Positions 10,684 to 23,090 of a stretch of 64,000 nt of DNA are shown here, in pieces; positions within the stretch are counted from its first letter, which is position 1, and every line of letters begins with the position of its first letter. Source of the DNA: Mauremys mutica. Taxonomy: Eukaryota > Chordata > Testudines > Geoemydidae. The stretch is taken from assembly GCF_020497125.1 (NCBI RefSeq), contig NC_059076.1, positions 6,253,951-6,317,950 on the forward strand. Direction: 5' to 3'. The notes under the pieces are model-generated. The model was not told the origin of the DNA. It worked only from the letters and a program-made list of their open reading frames with translations, and ran no database searches. A program made the translations under genes and the position numbers.

Positions 10684-13073
10684 GGCTTACCCCACAGGAG
10701 TTTATGCTGCTCTGTGTAGACCCTCCTACCTGACTGTTTAAGCCCTACCTCGGAGGTCCCACCCATAGGAGCCTGACCCTGTTCCGTGTGGGTTCTCCTA
10801 CCTGTAGGAGAGTCGTTCCTTTTCTGCAGTCTTCTCCCCCTTCAGCCAAGCTCTCCACTCTTTTCTTAGCCCTTTCCCAGCTGTGGTCACTAAATATCCT
10901 TAAATTGCCATGCCACCTTCAGCTGGGGGCTAGCTGCAATGTCCCCAGCAAGGCTGACCCTGGCTTGCCTTAAGTGCCAGCCAGCCAGCCTGAGATCGAC
11001 CCGCACATCTTGTGTTACTCTTCAGATCTCTCTGTGGGTTGTCAGACATGTACTTTCCCCAGGATGAAAATGCATCTCTCTGCTTGAATGGGATTAAAGT
11101 CTTTGGCTTTTTATTTAGCCAGCCATTTTTGGACTGTGTGAAAACCTGCATTTACCCCATAATATGGCCATAGCTGACAGCAAATCCCATAGTTGATATG
11201 GCTGCTTTGTTAGCCCCAATGTCAAACATGCAACGGGTTTCAATCTGGGCTTGCTTTTACAATGGTAAGGAGAATTCAAGGCCCTTTAATTTTATATGAG
11301 TTTTTTTTTTTTGAAAAAAAGCAAATACATCTTTCCAATATACAAGTTATAGGTCAGCGTTGATATGTTACAGTCTATTCTAGGCCATATTCATCAGGAC
11401 CCACACCCTAGATGTCTTCCGAGCTGTTTTATACCATGGTCAATTCAAGAATCTCTCATTTCACTATTTTTCTTTCACTGTGACAAATCCCTAACATCCA
11501 TGTGTAGGTCATTGCCCAACTCTTTATCTGGGGGCTGCCTTTGTACCCAGACTCCCCCTTTGATCCTTTGTGGTTCCTGCCAATCAGAAGGACTTTTCTC
11601 CTGTCAAGAGGCATGAATTGTGTGTGATTGGAAGGTCACAGGAGATGCTGCTCTGTGAATTGGTCAGCAGGGAGTGTGTGGAGTGCCTGGCACCTCACGT
11701 GCTTCCCCAGGAGCATGTGTCTAATTGCAACTCACCATGGGTGTGAGAGAGGCTAGGGGGCTGAGGCCCCAGGCTGAACCCCATGAAAAACAGCACGACT
11801 TGTTCAATCTCACGCTTGGGTCATCACTCGCTGAAATGTTTGAGAAGCCAGTCATTGTTTTGCCTTGGAGCAACTAACAATGGCACGTGTCCGAACCCAA
11901 CCTTTTAGCACTGATTGACCAATAGTTTGGCTACCTCCTGTGTGTGCCACGCTTACAGTTGTCATAAAGATTGTTACATTCCTGCTATCCAAGAAGAAGC
12001 TGCACTTTTGTGTGCCATAGCAATGCTAAGAGTGTCTTTGTCAGAGAAAGAGGCAAGTTGTAGCATTTTAATTTCACACTTTAGAGATTTTATCTTCTGA
12101 TATAATCTATTGTGTATGCTGACTAGTACAAGGATATGTTATCTCTCATTACCACCTTTGATGTTCCTCTCAGCAGAAAAAGGCTAATGTCACTATCATC
12201 ATTAAGCTTCAGGAGGGTTCCCTACTGGCTTCCTTTATAATCACAACATTTTCCATTCTCTAGGAAGTGTGGAAAATATTTCTTTAGCCTGATTAACAGA
12301 ACAATAAAATATCATGGAAATGGATGCAAGGCACGAGTGAACAGCCCAAGTTCACACTCTCGGTATAGTATGGCTAACATTCACAGCTGTGACTAAACCG
12401 TACTGGAATGACAATGCAATCAGATTTATAAAAATCTAGGGCATCATCTCCTTGGCTCTAGGGAAAGGTGAGCTCCTCAAGAGAAACAGAGAAAATAAGC
12501 CATAATCCGAGTTCCTCTTTACCTATATCACAGCAGCACAATTAAGGATAGTTCCCCCCCACACCGCCATGTTTAGTTTTTAAATCAAATGTAAGAATGG
12601 GAATGTATTTCAGCCAAAGTGTGTGGAAAGTCTTTTGTTATTACAATTAAACACTGATATTAAAATTAAAAGGCACCTAAATTCAATCTTTTCAATCTCT
12701 ATTTAACCACCTAAGTAAATGGCCTGATTCCAGAATTGCCGATAACACAACAGCTCCCACTGAAGCGTACGGGAGCTCAGCACTTTTGAAAAATCTTGTT
12801 TGGGTGCCTAAATATGGACTCAGGATCTTAATGTTGGGCCTCCTTTTAAAAAAGTCTTGACCAAAATGTGTAGGGTATAAATCAGTGGGGAAAAATTGAA
12901 CTGCCTTTTTCAGATACATCAGTTGATTATTCGGATGAGCTGTTGCTTCTGAAGTTACTTTTTCAATACCCATTCCATCCTGGTGCTACATTGTCATCTT
13001 AAGAACCACTAGAGACTAGAAACACACATTCTGTACTCATACTCTTCACTAGAGTGACTGAAAGCTGTAGATC
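10684..13073. other. No gene recognised; possible degraded repeats
   Basis: 10684-10990 is pyrimidine rich and could be part of an LTR, but I see no paired ends. 11280-11330 has a T-run followed by A-rich sequence. 12718-12870 carries an old repeat motif (acgggagctcagcacttttgaaaa, then gtgcctaaatatgg) seen again near 31815, 33330 and 48430. Nothing else is recognised. Confidence 0.4.
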
Positions 13074-13081
13074 CCTTGGGG

Positions 13082-13769
13082 TAGGGGTGGGCAAACTTTT
13101 TGGGTGGGGAAATTGTATGCAGGGCGGGGACAGGGAGTTGGGGTGCGGGAAGGAGTGTGGGAGGGGTTGAGGTGTGCAGGAAGGGGCTCAGGGCAAGGGA
13201 TTGGGGCAGAGGGGGGTGCGGGGTGCATGAGGGGGCTCAGGGAACGGGGTTGGGGTGCAGGAAGGGTGCAGAGTGCAGGAGGGGGCTCAGGGCAGGGGTG
13301 CGGATTGCGGGAGGGGGCTCAGGGCAGGGGCTTAGGGTGCAGGAGGGGTGCGAGGTGCAGGCAGGGGGCTTAGGGCAGGGAATTGGGGGGCAGGGTGCAG
13401 GAGGGCTTCAGGCTCCAGGCTGGCAGCAGTGCGCACCGGGTCCAGGGCAGGCTCCCTGCCTGCCTGCCCTGTCCCCAGCCCTATGCCGCTCCAGGAAATG
13501 CTGCAGCCCCTGGGGGGTTGGGGGGCAGAGGTCTCTGCATGTGCTGCCCTTGCCACACCTCCAGGTACCTCCCCCGAAGCTCCCATTGGCTGCAGTTCCC
13601 TGTTCCTGGCCAATGGGAGCTGCAGGGGGCGGTGCCTGGAGGCAATGCACAGAGCCCTCTGCCCCCCAGCCCGGGAGCCACAGAGACATGGTGCCGGCGG
13701 TGCCGCGGGCCGGATTCAAAGCGCTGAGGGGCCGGATCTGGCCTGTGGGCCATAGTTTGCCCACCCTTG
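13082..13769. mobile_element. hAT-type MITE with minisatellite interior
   Basis: Ends are TAGGGGTGGGCAAACT and AGTTTGCCCACCCTTG, an imperfect inverted pair. Flanking 8-mers ccttgggg (13074-13081) and ccttaggg (13770-13777) differ at one base, which fits an old hAT target duplication. The interior is about 688 bp, G rich on the plus strand, with loose tandem modules of gggctcagggcaggg type between 13110 and 13400. The long open frames in all phases come from this composition. No transposase is present. Confidence 0.8.
13110..13400 (+). repeat. Degenerate G-rich minisatellite inside MITE
   Basis: Units of roughly 28-40 bp built from gtgcaggagg, gggctcaggg and caggggattgggg recur with length variation. 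Confidence 0.65.
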
Positions 13770-13973
13770 CCTTAGGGTCAATAGGAGAAATGGCTTATGT
13801 TCATGAGTACCAATAAAGACACAAATCAGGTTCATCCTAAAAATTAATGTCCTTATTTATAACACAGTGCTGCACCCTCCCCCACCCCTTCACAGGAATG
13901 TGCTGGAGATCTCACTTTATTCATTTACACTGAGATCAATGCACTATTAGGTACATCCAGTACTATAGCGCTT

Positions 13974-14040
13974 GAGCCAAAGCCCACTCAAGTCAGTGAG
14001 AATCTTTCCATTGACTTCAATGCGCTCCAGCTCAGGTCCA
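13974..14040. repeat. Old self-complementary dispersed repeat
   Basis: cttgagccaaagcccac ... attgacttcaatgcgctcc ... ctcaggtcc resembles copies near 8830-8890 and 36370-36445. The halves are roughly inverted around the attgacttcaat core. Family not identified. Confidence 0.45.
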
Positions 14041-14559
14041 TAATGAATGGTTCCATAGCTAATTATGTGTATTTACTAAATGGAAACTCAGATCTACTCA
14101 AATGTTCACTCTCCTCATTCAAATCCCTTGTAAAACTCCACTTCTCCCATGAGACAAACAGAGCTAGCCCTCACTGGAACATCCTCACGTCACCGGTGAG
14201 ATGAAGTGAGTTTACTATAGACTATAAACAATTCACGACATGGAATTCTTTGTAAGGCTTTGCTCTGATCACCCTAAGCTGAAACTGTACATTTCAATCA
14301 GCGTGGAATTGGATTGTTTCTTCCTCTAAGGGACAAATATTTGATATTGTATCAAGAAATTATGGACACAATATCAATGCACATAAAACTACGAGCTCAT
14401 CATGCTGAATGTCTTGCCAAATTGAATGATGGGTGTCCTTTCCCTCTAAGAACAGAAAACATGAAAAAAGTAAGCCACCATCAAAGTAAGGGGACAGCTG
14501 CAGAATCCAGTCATGGCTGTGGAAAGCTGCAGCAGTAAAATAACATGATACTTTGCTGT

Positions 14560-14760
14560 TATGTAGTACAGTCCATCAGTAGATCTTAAAATGCTGCACA
14601 AAGGAGGTTAGTGTTATCCCCGTTTCACAGATGGGGAACTGAGGCACAGGAAAGAGAAATGACTTGCCCAAGGTCACCCTAGCAGGCCAGCGGCAGAGCA
14701 GGGCATAGAACCCGAGTCTCCTACATCCCAGGCCAGTGTTATCTCCTCCATACAATAGGA
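14560..14760 (+). repeat. MIR-type SINE fragment
   Basis: The core cagatggggaactgaggcac followed by tgacttgcccaaggtcac and gcagagcagggcatagaaccc matches the order of the conserved MIR core and 3' region. The tRNA-like head is not visible. Confidence 0.75.
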
Positions 14761-16984
14761 TCGGTGTCTTCTAGTTCAAAACTGCTTTCTAAAGTGTATA
14801 TAGACCTAGAATTTCTTTACAAAAACCAGCAGTGTTGCAAGCACAGAGTCTGCGGGGTTGCAGTTATAACTTGTAAGAAAATATAACTAAAAACGAACTC
14901 TTGCCAATTGGAAACTGTCCCTGGCACTAAGGTTCATGCAAATAGCCTTATGGAATCTGTAAAACTGTAGGAATCAGCATGGGAACCATCCGTTCAACCA
15001 TATCAAAGTGGTTTAGTGTGGGAGTGCAGTGATAGGCTATTATTCAGCCTTTTAGAAATCGTTTCTGTAGATTAAAAATAGTTTTGTGATACGATCTGCT
15101 TAGTAATTACCATGCACCTTGGTCTAATGCCCCAGAGGGAGTAGGCATCAAAGCTGGTTGTATGCTGCCCTTTCACATCTCAAATTCTGAGTCCAGCTGT
15201 CCCCTAGTGTAAATTAGAGCAGCCCCCAGGGCCTGTAGTGCCTCTCTGTGGAGCCAAACAATAACCCTGAATAACCACATGCAGAGTGCTCTAGCCACAC
15301 TCCTACCCACCTCTGAAATGTCAACTCCCAACCCAATGCCACAGACTGACAGGGATGATATACGGTCATTATACAGTCCTTGAACTTCACAGGGAACCCT
15401 TCTGTGCTAGTAGGCTTCCCAGCTGGGCGATCTGCCCATCGCGGTCCAGAACTGGGATCAAAGCCTCTGTAAAAGCCTACATTGGACAGTGGTGGTTAGC
15501 CTCACTTTTTTCCTGATTTGTGTGGTGGGTTGGGGGTAGGAATGGGCAGGTGAAAGTTTGTGCTAGAGATGCTTTGGAAGCTAGAGGAGGTAAACTCATA
15601 ACTGTGCTGCGCTTAAATTAGTCTGCTGCATTAGCACACGTATCTACTGTCCTGAATTGTGGACATACCCGTTTCTCTGAAAATGTCCGATGAAACAAGT
15701 CAAGTCTTTATTTCTGGGCTTGAGGTGTAATTGTGATAGAGGACAATTTTCCTATAATACAATATTTGTATTTTTATGCAATTACTTTTAACAAGACTGG
15801 AGATCTGGATTTAAAACAGGAAGGAGAGGGTTAAACAGAAAAGTGGCAAATCCCTTGCATTACAAAGCCATTACAGTGAAAACATGAAAAAAACATGGAA
15901 AGCTTTAAGAGCATTAGGCCCCTCTATAACAACTGGCCCAAGAGCAAGTCAATGTGTAAAATGTTAAGACCCCAATAGCTACCTCTGGGCCACAGCGACG
16001 CTGAAAGCACAGCAATGTGTAAAGCATGTGACATGGGTTAAAAACTAATTAGAGACTGGAGTCAGAATGTGGAAAGCTAAAGATGCTAAATGTTGGTATA
16101 TGGTCAAAACATTAACGGTATTGGAAGCAGCTGTTACATCAAGAAAAGCAAAATCAACATAAATCCATTCTGTTTAGGTACAAAAGGCCTCTGAAACTCT
16201 TTCAGTACAGCAACTGGCTCTAAATCTGGATCCCAAATAGCCCATCAGCTGGTGTGCATGAAAACAATACGAAATCTGAGCCCTATCGGCACATACAAGA
16301 AGTTTAGAAAGGAAAGGAAAGAGAATGAGACACTGCTACTTAGTGACAATTAGAGAATCCATTGAAAGTTTTCTTAGAATAGGAGCTAGGAGGAAAATAT
16401 GTTTCATGTGACATAAAACTACCCACCAGACAGAAGAATTTACAATAGCAGCAATTAAGCCTGAAATAGAAGGAAAGATGCTAAGGGAAACCGGAAGGAA
16501 TTGGGTCATAAAGGACAAATAGTTTGACCTTAAAGGTCAGCACACAAATATCTTTAGAAAACTTTAAAAGAACAATAAAGGAGAAAAAACAGAACAAGAT
16601 AAAGAGCTATCCTGAGAGTCATCATGACCAAATATTTCTGAAACTTGACAATTTTGTCTGAGAAGAATCTACAGCAAAGTTATCAGGCCAAAAACCAAAC
16701 TGGTTACCTGTTGCCTCAAGAGAAATATTGTGCAAAGAATTAAAAAACATTTTAAAATCTCCATGAGTTATGGGGTAATTCTGAGGCCTCAATCAATTTG
16801 TACTAGGCTCTGTATAGTGTACTTGAAACATAGGGAATGATCTGTTCTTTGGGGCAGAGTAATGCAAGATGTACCAGTGATACTTCAAAGGCCTCTGATC
16901 TGCATACACTGGTAGTAATAGAAGTGCATCATCATTATAGGATATTTTATATCTTTAGCCATGTAGAAAACTAGCAGCAGTTGG
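14761..16984. other. No gene recognised
   Basis: Mostly unique AT-rich sequence. gtggacataccc near 15660 looks like a lone terminal motif of a Harbinger MITE. No open frame with splice or homology support was seen. Confidence 0.35.
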
Positions 16985-17180
16985 AGCAGGTCAAACTCTT
17001 TTGTTGGAAAAAATGGGGGAAAATATTCCTTTGGACCAATGTTTGGAAATGATGCTTCAGAAAAATCATACAAAAATAGTTGGTTTTGATTGAAGAGGCT
17101 GACATTTGTCATTTCAACATTTCTGAATTGAAATGTCTGAACTTTTCATTCTGTGAAAACTTTCATTACTTCAACTTTTT
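16985..17180 (+). repeat. AT-rich dispersed repeat (GAAATTTTTCA family)
   Basis: Alternating ttttgttggaaaaaatggg, gaaaatattcc and tttcatttcaac motifs resemble blocks near 40178, 46925 (minus) and 54900. Family name not known to me. Confidence 0.4.
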
Positions 17181-18809
17181 GGCCCAAATCAGAATTTCCT
17201 ATGGAACAGAAATTCTGCTTTCTGACCACCTCCATCAGCAGTGTATTAAGCTTGCCAATATTTCACACATTGCTCTTGTTAGCTACGAACTGCAGCTGCA
17301 GACTGCAACAGAGAAAACAAATGACAAACCTGATCTTTCCTGGGATTAGGACACAGTTTTTCATAATATCCTTTGTCCCCAGATGTTGGGTTTTGAGCAA
17401 CTTTGACACATCATTCCTTTTCTGCTGTGTTTCATGTCTAATATGCCTCAACAATACAACAAAATTTGCTGCATACACAGAAAATGCACATGTATTTCTT
17501 TTAAATTATAGAGCCAGATTCACCTTCACCAGAGCCAAATTCTTCACCCAATACCTTCCTACAAGTGAAATCCAAAATCCCAGCTGATAATGGAAAAATT
17601 TGGGGGGAATATTTTCAAGTGAGTTAGGTACATAGGAACATAAGTTCCATTAAAGGCAATAAACCAGTGAGATGTTCAGAAGTGATGAAACATCCTAGGT
17701 GCTGCACCACTGGTGTGGAGAGAGAACTATCACCTTCCTGCTCCCAGAGTTGATGTATTTTTGCAGTACACAGATTGTCACTGCTGCCCCCTAGCTGCGT
17801 TGGGAGACTCTCAAGGTGTGTATCAGGGAATAAACACCATGGATTTCAGTGGAGTCAAGCCAACAGAGATCCTGGACCACAGGCCTTACAACACACTTCA
17901 GAGAAGAGATGTTGTAAAGAGCTGGCTGCCGTCCTGGAACAGACTGGCAGCAAGCACAGAGACCATCCTGGGGAACATGCAGCTATTCAGGTAGTTTCAG
18001 GAACACTGGGCCCTGCAACGGACCTGAGGGGCAAAGAAGTCCTTATAGTACCCAGCGCAAGGCAGAGCGGGACACAGACAATGGCTGGGTAACTGCCTGA
18101 GTGATCAGCTAGGTTGGGGAGGCGTACTTCAGTTCTCACCAGCCTCCTTCATAGCCTTGAGAGTAGCCTGTTGACAAAGGGTGAAATTTACTCCTGTGCA
18201 GAGCTTGTGCCAAAGGCTTAGGCATCACTTAAGCTCTTGAAATAGGGCTTAAGTAGGATTTACAGGGATTGTAATCATGATGCTGGTCTGCTCAGGGCTG
18301 AATTTCACCCTAATCTAATGGGGGGGGGGTAGGGGGAGAAGGGGGAGTTTTAGAAGAATCTGAAGGATTTTGGAGTGCAAGTGCTGTGGATCCTCAATGG
18401 GACTTATCCTTTTAAATCCTGTAGGAGGTTTTGAACATTTTCCCCAGTATCTTGCATGAAGTGAAAATACCTGTTCTAAACGATGCATCTAATGGGTACA
18501 TCTAGCTACCTAACCATGAGCATAGCCATTTAGAATATCTCTGCATCACCTAGATGCTGTGGTCCACTTCTTCCTGAACCTTGCAATTGATGCTTCTTGT
18601 ATACATTGGCCTTTACCCTTCTTTGCAGCTCTCTCCCGGTACACGGAGTGAATCCAACACAAAGTTACTTTCCCCACCCCCCACCCCAACCCGAAGCAGC
18701 TTTCCTTTGCCGCTGTGAAAGGACCTTTCTGTCTATTTTAATCATCTTACCTATGATAATATCAAGAGGGTGGACAGTGGGGTTCTGGTCTCCTGAGTCC
18801 CCATAGGAG
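17181..18809. other. No gene recognised
   Basis: Unique-looking sequence with a G-run at about 18319-18350. Open frames at 17153-17587 and 17713-18092 have no recognisable domain or splice context. Confidence 0.35.
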
Positions 18810-18814
18810 GCATT
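18810..18814. repeat. Left 5-bp duplication of the nested solo LTR
   Basis: gcatt here and at 23086-23090, immediately outside TGTGATG and GTCACA. Confidence 0.75.
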
Positions 18815-18986
18815 TGTGATGCTCTGTACCTCGGGGGAACACCCTACACCCCCACGTTCATCTTTATAAAATGATTGTATGGTATCCAATGCAAAGGTTG
18901 TCATGTTGGGTGTCTTTGGAAGGCTCATGATGCACTGAGCATGTTTGTTATAGTGATGTTATAGTAATTGTTACAGTAATGTTATA

Positions 18987-20632
18987 ACAACGAGGAGTAC
19001 TTTTGGCACCTTAGAGACTAACACATTTATTTGGGCATAAGCTTTTGTGGGCTAAAACCGACTTCATTGGATGCATGCAGTGGAAAATACAGAAAGAAGA
19101 TATATATACATAGAGAACATGAAAAAATGGGTGTTGCCATACCAGCTATAACGAGACTGATCAATTAAGGTGGGCTATTATCAGCAGGAGAGAAAAAACT
19201 TCTGTATTGATAATCAGGATGGCCCATTTCCAACAGTTGACAAGAAGATGTGAGTAACAGTAGGGGAAAAATTAGCATGGGGAAATAGTTTTACTTTGTA
19301 TAATGACCTATTCACTCCCAGTCTTTATTCAAGCCTAATTTAATGGTGTCCAGTTTGCAAATTAATTCCAAGTCAGGAGTTTCTTATTGGAGTCTGTTTT
19401 TGAAGGTTTTTTGTTGGAGTACTGTGACTTTTAGGTCTGTAATTGAGTGACCAGGGAGGTTGAAGTGTTCTCCGACTGGTTTTTGAATGTTAGAATTCTT
19501 GACATCTGATTTGTGTCCATTTATTCTTTTGCGTAGAGACTGTCTGGTTTGGCCAATGTACATGACAGAGGGGCATTGCTGGCACATGGCATAAATCACA
19601 TTGGAAGATGTGCAGGTGAACGAGCCTCTGATGGTGTGGCTGATGTGATTAGGTCCTATGATGGTGTCCCTTGAATAGATATGTGAACAGAGTTGGCAAT
19701 GGGCTTTGTTGCAATGATAGGTTCCTGGGTTAGTGTTTTTGTTGTGTGGTGTGTGGTTGCTGGTGAGTATTTGCTTCAGGTTGGGGGTCTGTCTGTAATC
19801 GAGGACTGGCCTGTCTCCCAAGATCTGTGAGAGTGAGGGATAATCCTTCAGGATAGGTTGTAGATCCTTGATGATGCACTGTAGAGGTTTTAGTTGGGGG
19901 CTGGAGGTGACGGCTAGTGGCGTTCTGTTATTTTCTTTGTTAGGTCTGTCCTGGAGTAGGTGACTTCTGGGTATTCTTCTGGTTTTGAAAATCTGTTTCT
20001 TCACTTCAGCAGGTGGGTATTGTAGTTTTAAGAACGCTTGATAGAGATCTTGTAGGTGTTTGTCTCTGTCTGAGGGATTGGAGCAAATGCGGTTGTATCA
20101 TAGCGCTTGGCTATAGATGATGGATCATCTGATGTGGTCTGGATGAAAGCTGGAGGCATATAGGTAAGTATAGTGGTCAGTAGGTTTATGGTATAGGGTG
20201 GTGTTTATGTGACCATTGCTTATTAGCACTGTAGTGTCCAGGAAGTGGATCTCTTGTGTGGACTGGTCCAGGCTGAGGTTGATGGTGGTATAGAAATTGT
20301 CGAAATCCTGGTGGAATTCCTCAAGGGCTTCTTTTCCATGGGTCCAGATGATGAAGATGTCATCAATGTAGCGCAAGTAGAGTAGGGGCGTTAGAACAAC
20401 GCTTCCTCAGCTTTCGTCCCCTAAGTCAGCCATTAAAATGTAGGCATACTGTGGGGCCATGCGGGTACTCATAGCAGTGCTGCTGACTTGAAGGTATACA
20501 TTGTTCCCAAATGTGAAATGGTTGTCAGTGAGGACAAAGTCACACAGTTCAGCCACCAGGTTTTCCATGACATTATCGGGGATACTGTTCCTGAGGGCTT
20601 GTAGTCCATCTTTTTGTGGAATGTTGGTGTAG
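18987..20632 (-). pseudogene. Penelope-like element 1 (RT and GIY-YIG endonuclease)
   Basis: Minus-strand Penelope-like retroelement, 5'-truncated. RT remnants include TYTNIPQKDGL near 20630, an intact YIDD box near 20360-20370 (frame 20376-20125), and FLDTTVLISNGH. After a frameshift the 206-codon frame 20004-19384 carries a CHCxxC-like cysteine cluster (residues 98-106) and a GIY-YIG nuclease: VIY at 136-138, YIGQT at 149-153, R160, GHKSD, and E179 in VGEHF. The 3' end is the conserved tail near 19000-19060. It is flanked by gttata (18981-18986, 20633-20638) and sits inside the solo LTR. Compared with the element at 63305-63895, one residue is missing between VIYA and CQQC. Confidence 0.88.
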
Positions 20633-20700
20633 GTTATAGGTTATAATTTCATGTATATAGTTATGAGGCTGAAAATGTATCCTCATAACTTAAAGCAAGC

Positions 20701-21362
20701 TGTAGCGATGTGGGATCACCCCTGCGACGCTTCCTGCTGGTTGTCTGGAATTAGATCTTCTCCAGCCGTTGGAGCGCCCTCTGCAGGCTGGTGTCCCACT
20801 TTTGCTTGGCCCCCGTGTCCCTCCTGGACCCAGTGCCTCATGTCTGGGTGCTGCCCCCTGGCCGTACACCCCTCAGTCTCAGGGTCTCCCCTCCCCGGGG
20901 AATCCCCACCCCCTATCCCCACCATCGCCTCAGTCATAGGCTACTGCCAGGCACCAACTAGCCCCCGTGCCCTGAGGCAGACTGCAGTGTCAGCCACTCA
21001 TCATAGGCAAGGTTGGGTCTGGACCTGCTGCCTCTCTCTGCAACCCAGTGCCTCTATGGGGCCTGGACATCCCCAGCTCCTCTGACCTTTCCCCAGAACT
21101 GCCTCACTCTAGGCACCCTGAGCTTCCCAGCAGCCAGGCCCCTCTCTCTCTGAAGGCAGAGGAAGACTTCTGTGCTTCTGGCCCACTGGCCTTTTTATAC
21201 AGGCCAGCTGTGGCCTGACTGGGGCGTGGCCACAGCTGTGGCTGTTTCGCCAATCCGCCCAGACTTGCTGCTTTCCTAGCAGCAGCCTTCTCGCTGTCTC
21301 AGCCCTCTCCCAGGGCTGATTTCAAGCCCTTCGTGGCAAGAACGGGTGACCACCCTGCTACA
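20701..21362 (-). mobile_element. Solo-LTR-like element (TGTA...TACA family, copy 2)
   Basis: A 662-bp insertion with ends TGTAGCGATGTGGG and CACCCTGCTACA, flanked by the perfect 5-bp duplication caagc (20696-20700, 21363-21367). Same family as 1271-1968: shared ttcctgctggtt, gcgccctctgcaggctggtg and ggcctttttatacagg blocks. The TATA-like box reads on the minus strand near 21190. It lies inside the LTR at 18815-23085. Confidence 0.75.
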
Positions 21363-21829
21363 CAAGCTCATGCAAAAACTCTCCAAGAACAGAGGGGCAG
21401 TTCACACCTTGTTAGGGCATGGATGGGACAAACCCAACCCGGCCTCACAGGAACAATGGACACTGGCTTAGGCAGCAACAAAGGAATCTGTTAGACCCTC
21501 AAGGGAGTCACCCCCCTTCCTATGGGCAGTTTGGGACTGCAATGAGGTGATGCTCACCTGACTCTGAAGGTGAGCAAAGCCAAGAGAAAAGAAAGGACAT
21601 GATAAAAGGGAGAGACATTTTTCCATGCTTTCTCTCTTCCACCTACATCTACAGATACGACCACCACCAAGCGACTGAAATGCTGATCAAAGGGGAGCGC
21701 CTGAGTGAAAAGTAACCAGCCGGCCTGTGGTAAGAAGCATCTAAGTTTTTAAGGACACTGAAAGTGTTAAGATCAGCTTAGAATGCATTTTGTTTTTATT
21801 TCATTTGACCAAATCTGACTTGTTATGAC

Positions 21830-22676
21830 CATGTTTAAGAAGGATGAATTCAAACTGGAACAGGTTCAGAGACGGGCTACTAAGATGATCTGAGGAATGG
21901 AAAACCTAACTTATGAAAGGAGACTCAAAGAACTTGGCTTGTTTAGCCTAACCAATAGAAGGTTGAGGGGAGATATGATTGCTCTTTATAAATATATCAG
22001 AGGGATTAATATTAGGGAAGGGGAGGAATTATTTAAGCTTAGTACCAATGTGGACACAAGAACAAATGGATATAAACTGGACACTAGGAAGTTTAGACTT
22101 GAAATTAGATGAAGGTTTCTAACCATTAGAGGAGTGAAGTTCTGGAACAGCCTTCCAAGGGGAGTAGTGGGAGCAAAAGACATATCTGGCTTTAAGACTA
22201 AGCTTGATAAGTTTATGGAGGGGATGGTATGATGGGATAGCCTAATTTTGGCAATTGATCTTTGATTATCAGCAGGTGAGTATGCCCAGTGGTCTGAGAT
22301 GGGATGTTAGATGGGATGGGATCTGAGTTACTGTAGAGAGTTCTTTCCTGGGTGCTGGCAGGTGAGTCTTGCCCACATGCTCAGGGTTTAGCTGATCACC
22401 ATATTTGGGGTCAGGAAGGAATTTTCTTCCAGGGCAGATTGGCAGAGGCCCTGGAGGTTTTTCGCCTTCCTCTACAGCGTGGGGCACGGGTCACTTGCTG
22501 GAGGATTCTCTGCAGCTTGAGGTCTTCAAACCACAATTTGAAGACTTCAATAACTCAGACATAGGTTAGGGGTTTGTTATAGAAGTGGATCGGTAAGATT
22601 CTGTGGCCTGCATTGTGCAGGAGGTCAGACTAGATGATCATAATGGTCCCTTCTGACCTTAAAGTCTCTGAGTCTC
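21830..22676 (+). pseudogene. CR1 (copy-A subfamily), C-terminus and 3' UTR
   Basis: Starts within the RT C-terminal region ([17 protein letters not shown] near 21838), has a TGA near 21891, continues GLFSLTNRRLRGDMIALYKY and ends at a stop near 22230. The full 3' UTR follows to the TCTCTGAG repeats at 22676. A tgac duplication (21826-21829, 22677-22680) marks insertion into the LTR. Its uninterrupted 3' UTR is the in-window empty-site control for both the MITE at 3898 and CR1 copy B at 5025. Confidence 0.9.
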
Positions 22677-23090
22677 TGACTTATAAGCACTTAAATCTAC
22701 CTTTATAGTTAATAAATCTTTTTGTTCGTTCTACCTGAAGCAGAGCGTTTGGTTTGAAGCGTGTCAGAGCCTCTCCTTGGGAGAACAAGCCTGGTACATA
22801 TTAATTTCTTTGTTAAACTGATGAATTTATATAAGCTTGCAGCATCCAGCGGGCATAACTGGACACTGCAAGACGGAGGTTCCTAGGGTTGTGTCTGGGA
22901 CCGGAGATATTGGCTAGTGTCATTTGCAAGTAGCTGGGAGCAGCTTACATGCCAGAGGCTGTGCGTGAACAGCCCAGGAGTGGGGTTCTCACAGCAGAGC
23001 AGGGTAAGGCTGGCTCCCAGAGTCAAGAATTGGAGTGACCTAGCAGATCACCGGTCCACACATAACACCAGAGGGGAATGTCACAGCATT

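Larger units (their letters stand above)
18815..23085 (+). mobile_element. Solo LTR with three nested insertions
   Basis: The LTR begins TGTGATGCTCTGTACC and ends AATGTCACA, with gcatt duplicated outside. Its own sequence is in four pieces (18815-18986, about 20639-20700, 21363-21829, 22681-23085), totalling about 1.1 kb. The gaps are a Penelope-like element, an LTR-like element and a CR1, each with its own short duplication. agttaataaatc near 22710 is in the place expected for a poly(A) region. The start and the ttataa.cacttaaa segment are shared with the LTR at 29856-31090, so both belong to related families. No internal retroviral sequence is present. Confidence 0.78.

Noticed and set aside
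13100..13816. 238-codon plus-strand open frame
   Set aside because: Coincides with the G-rich minisatellite MITE; all frames are open and the peptide is low complexity.
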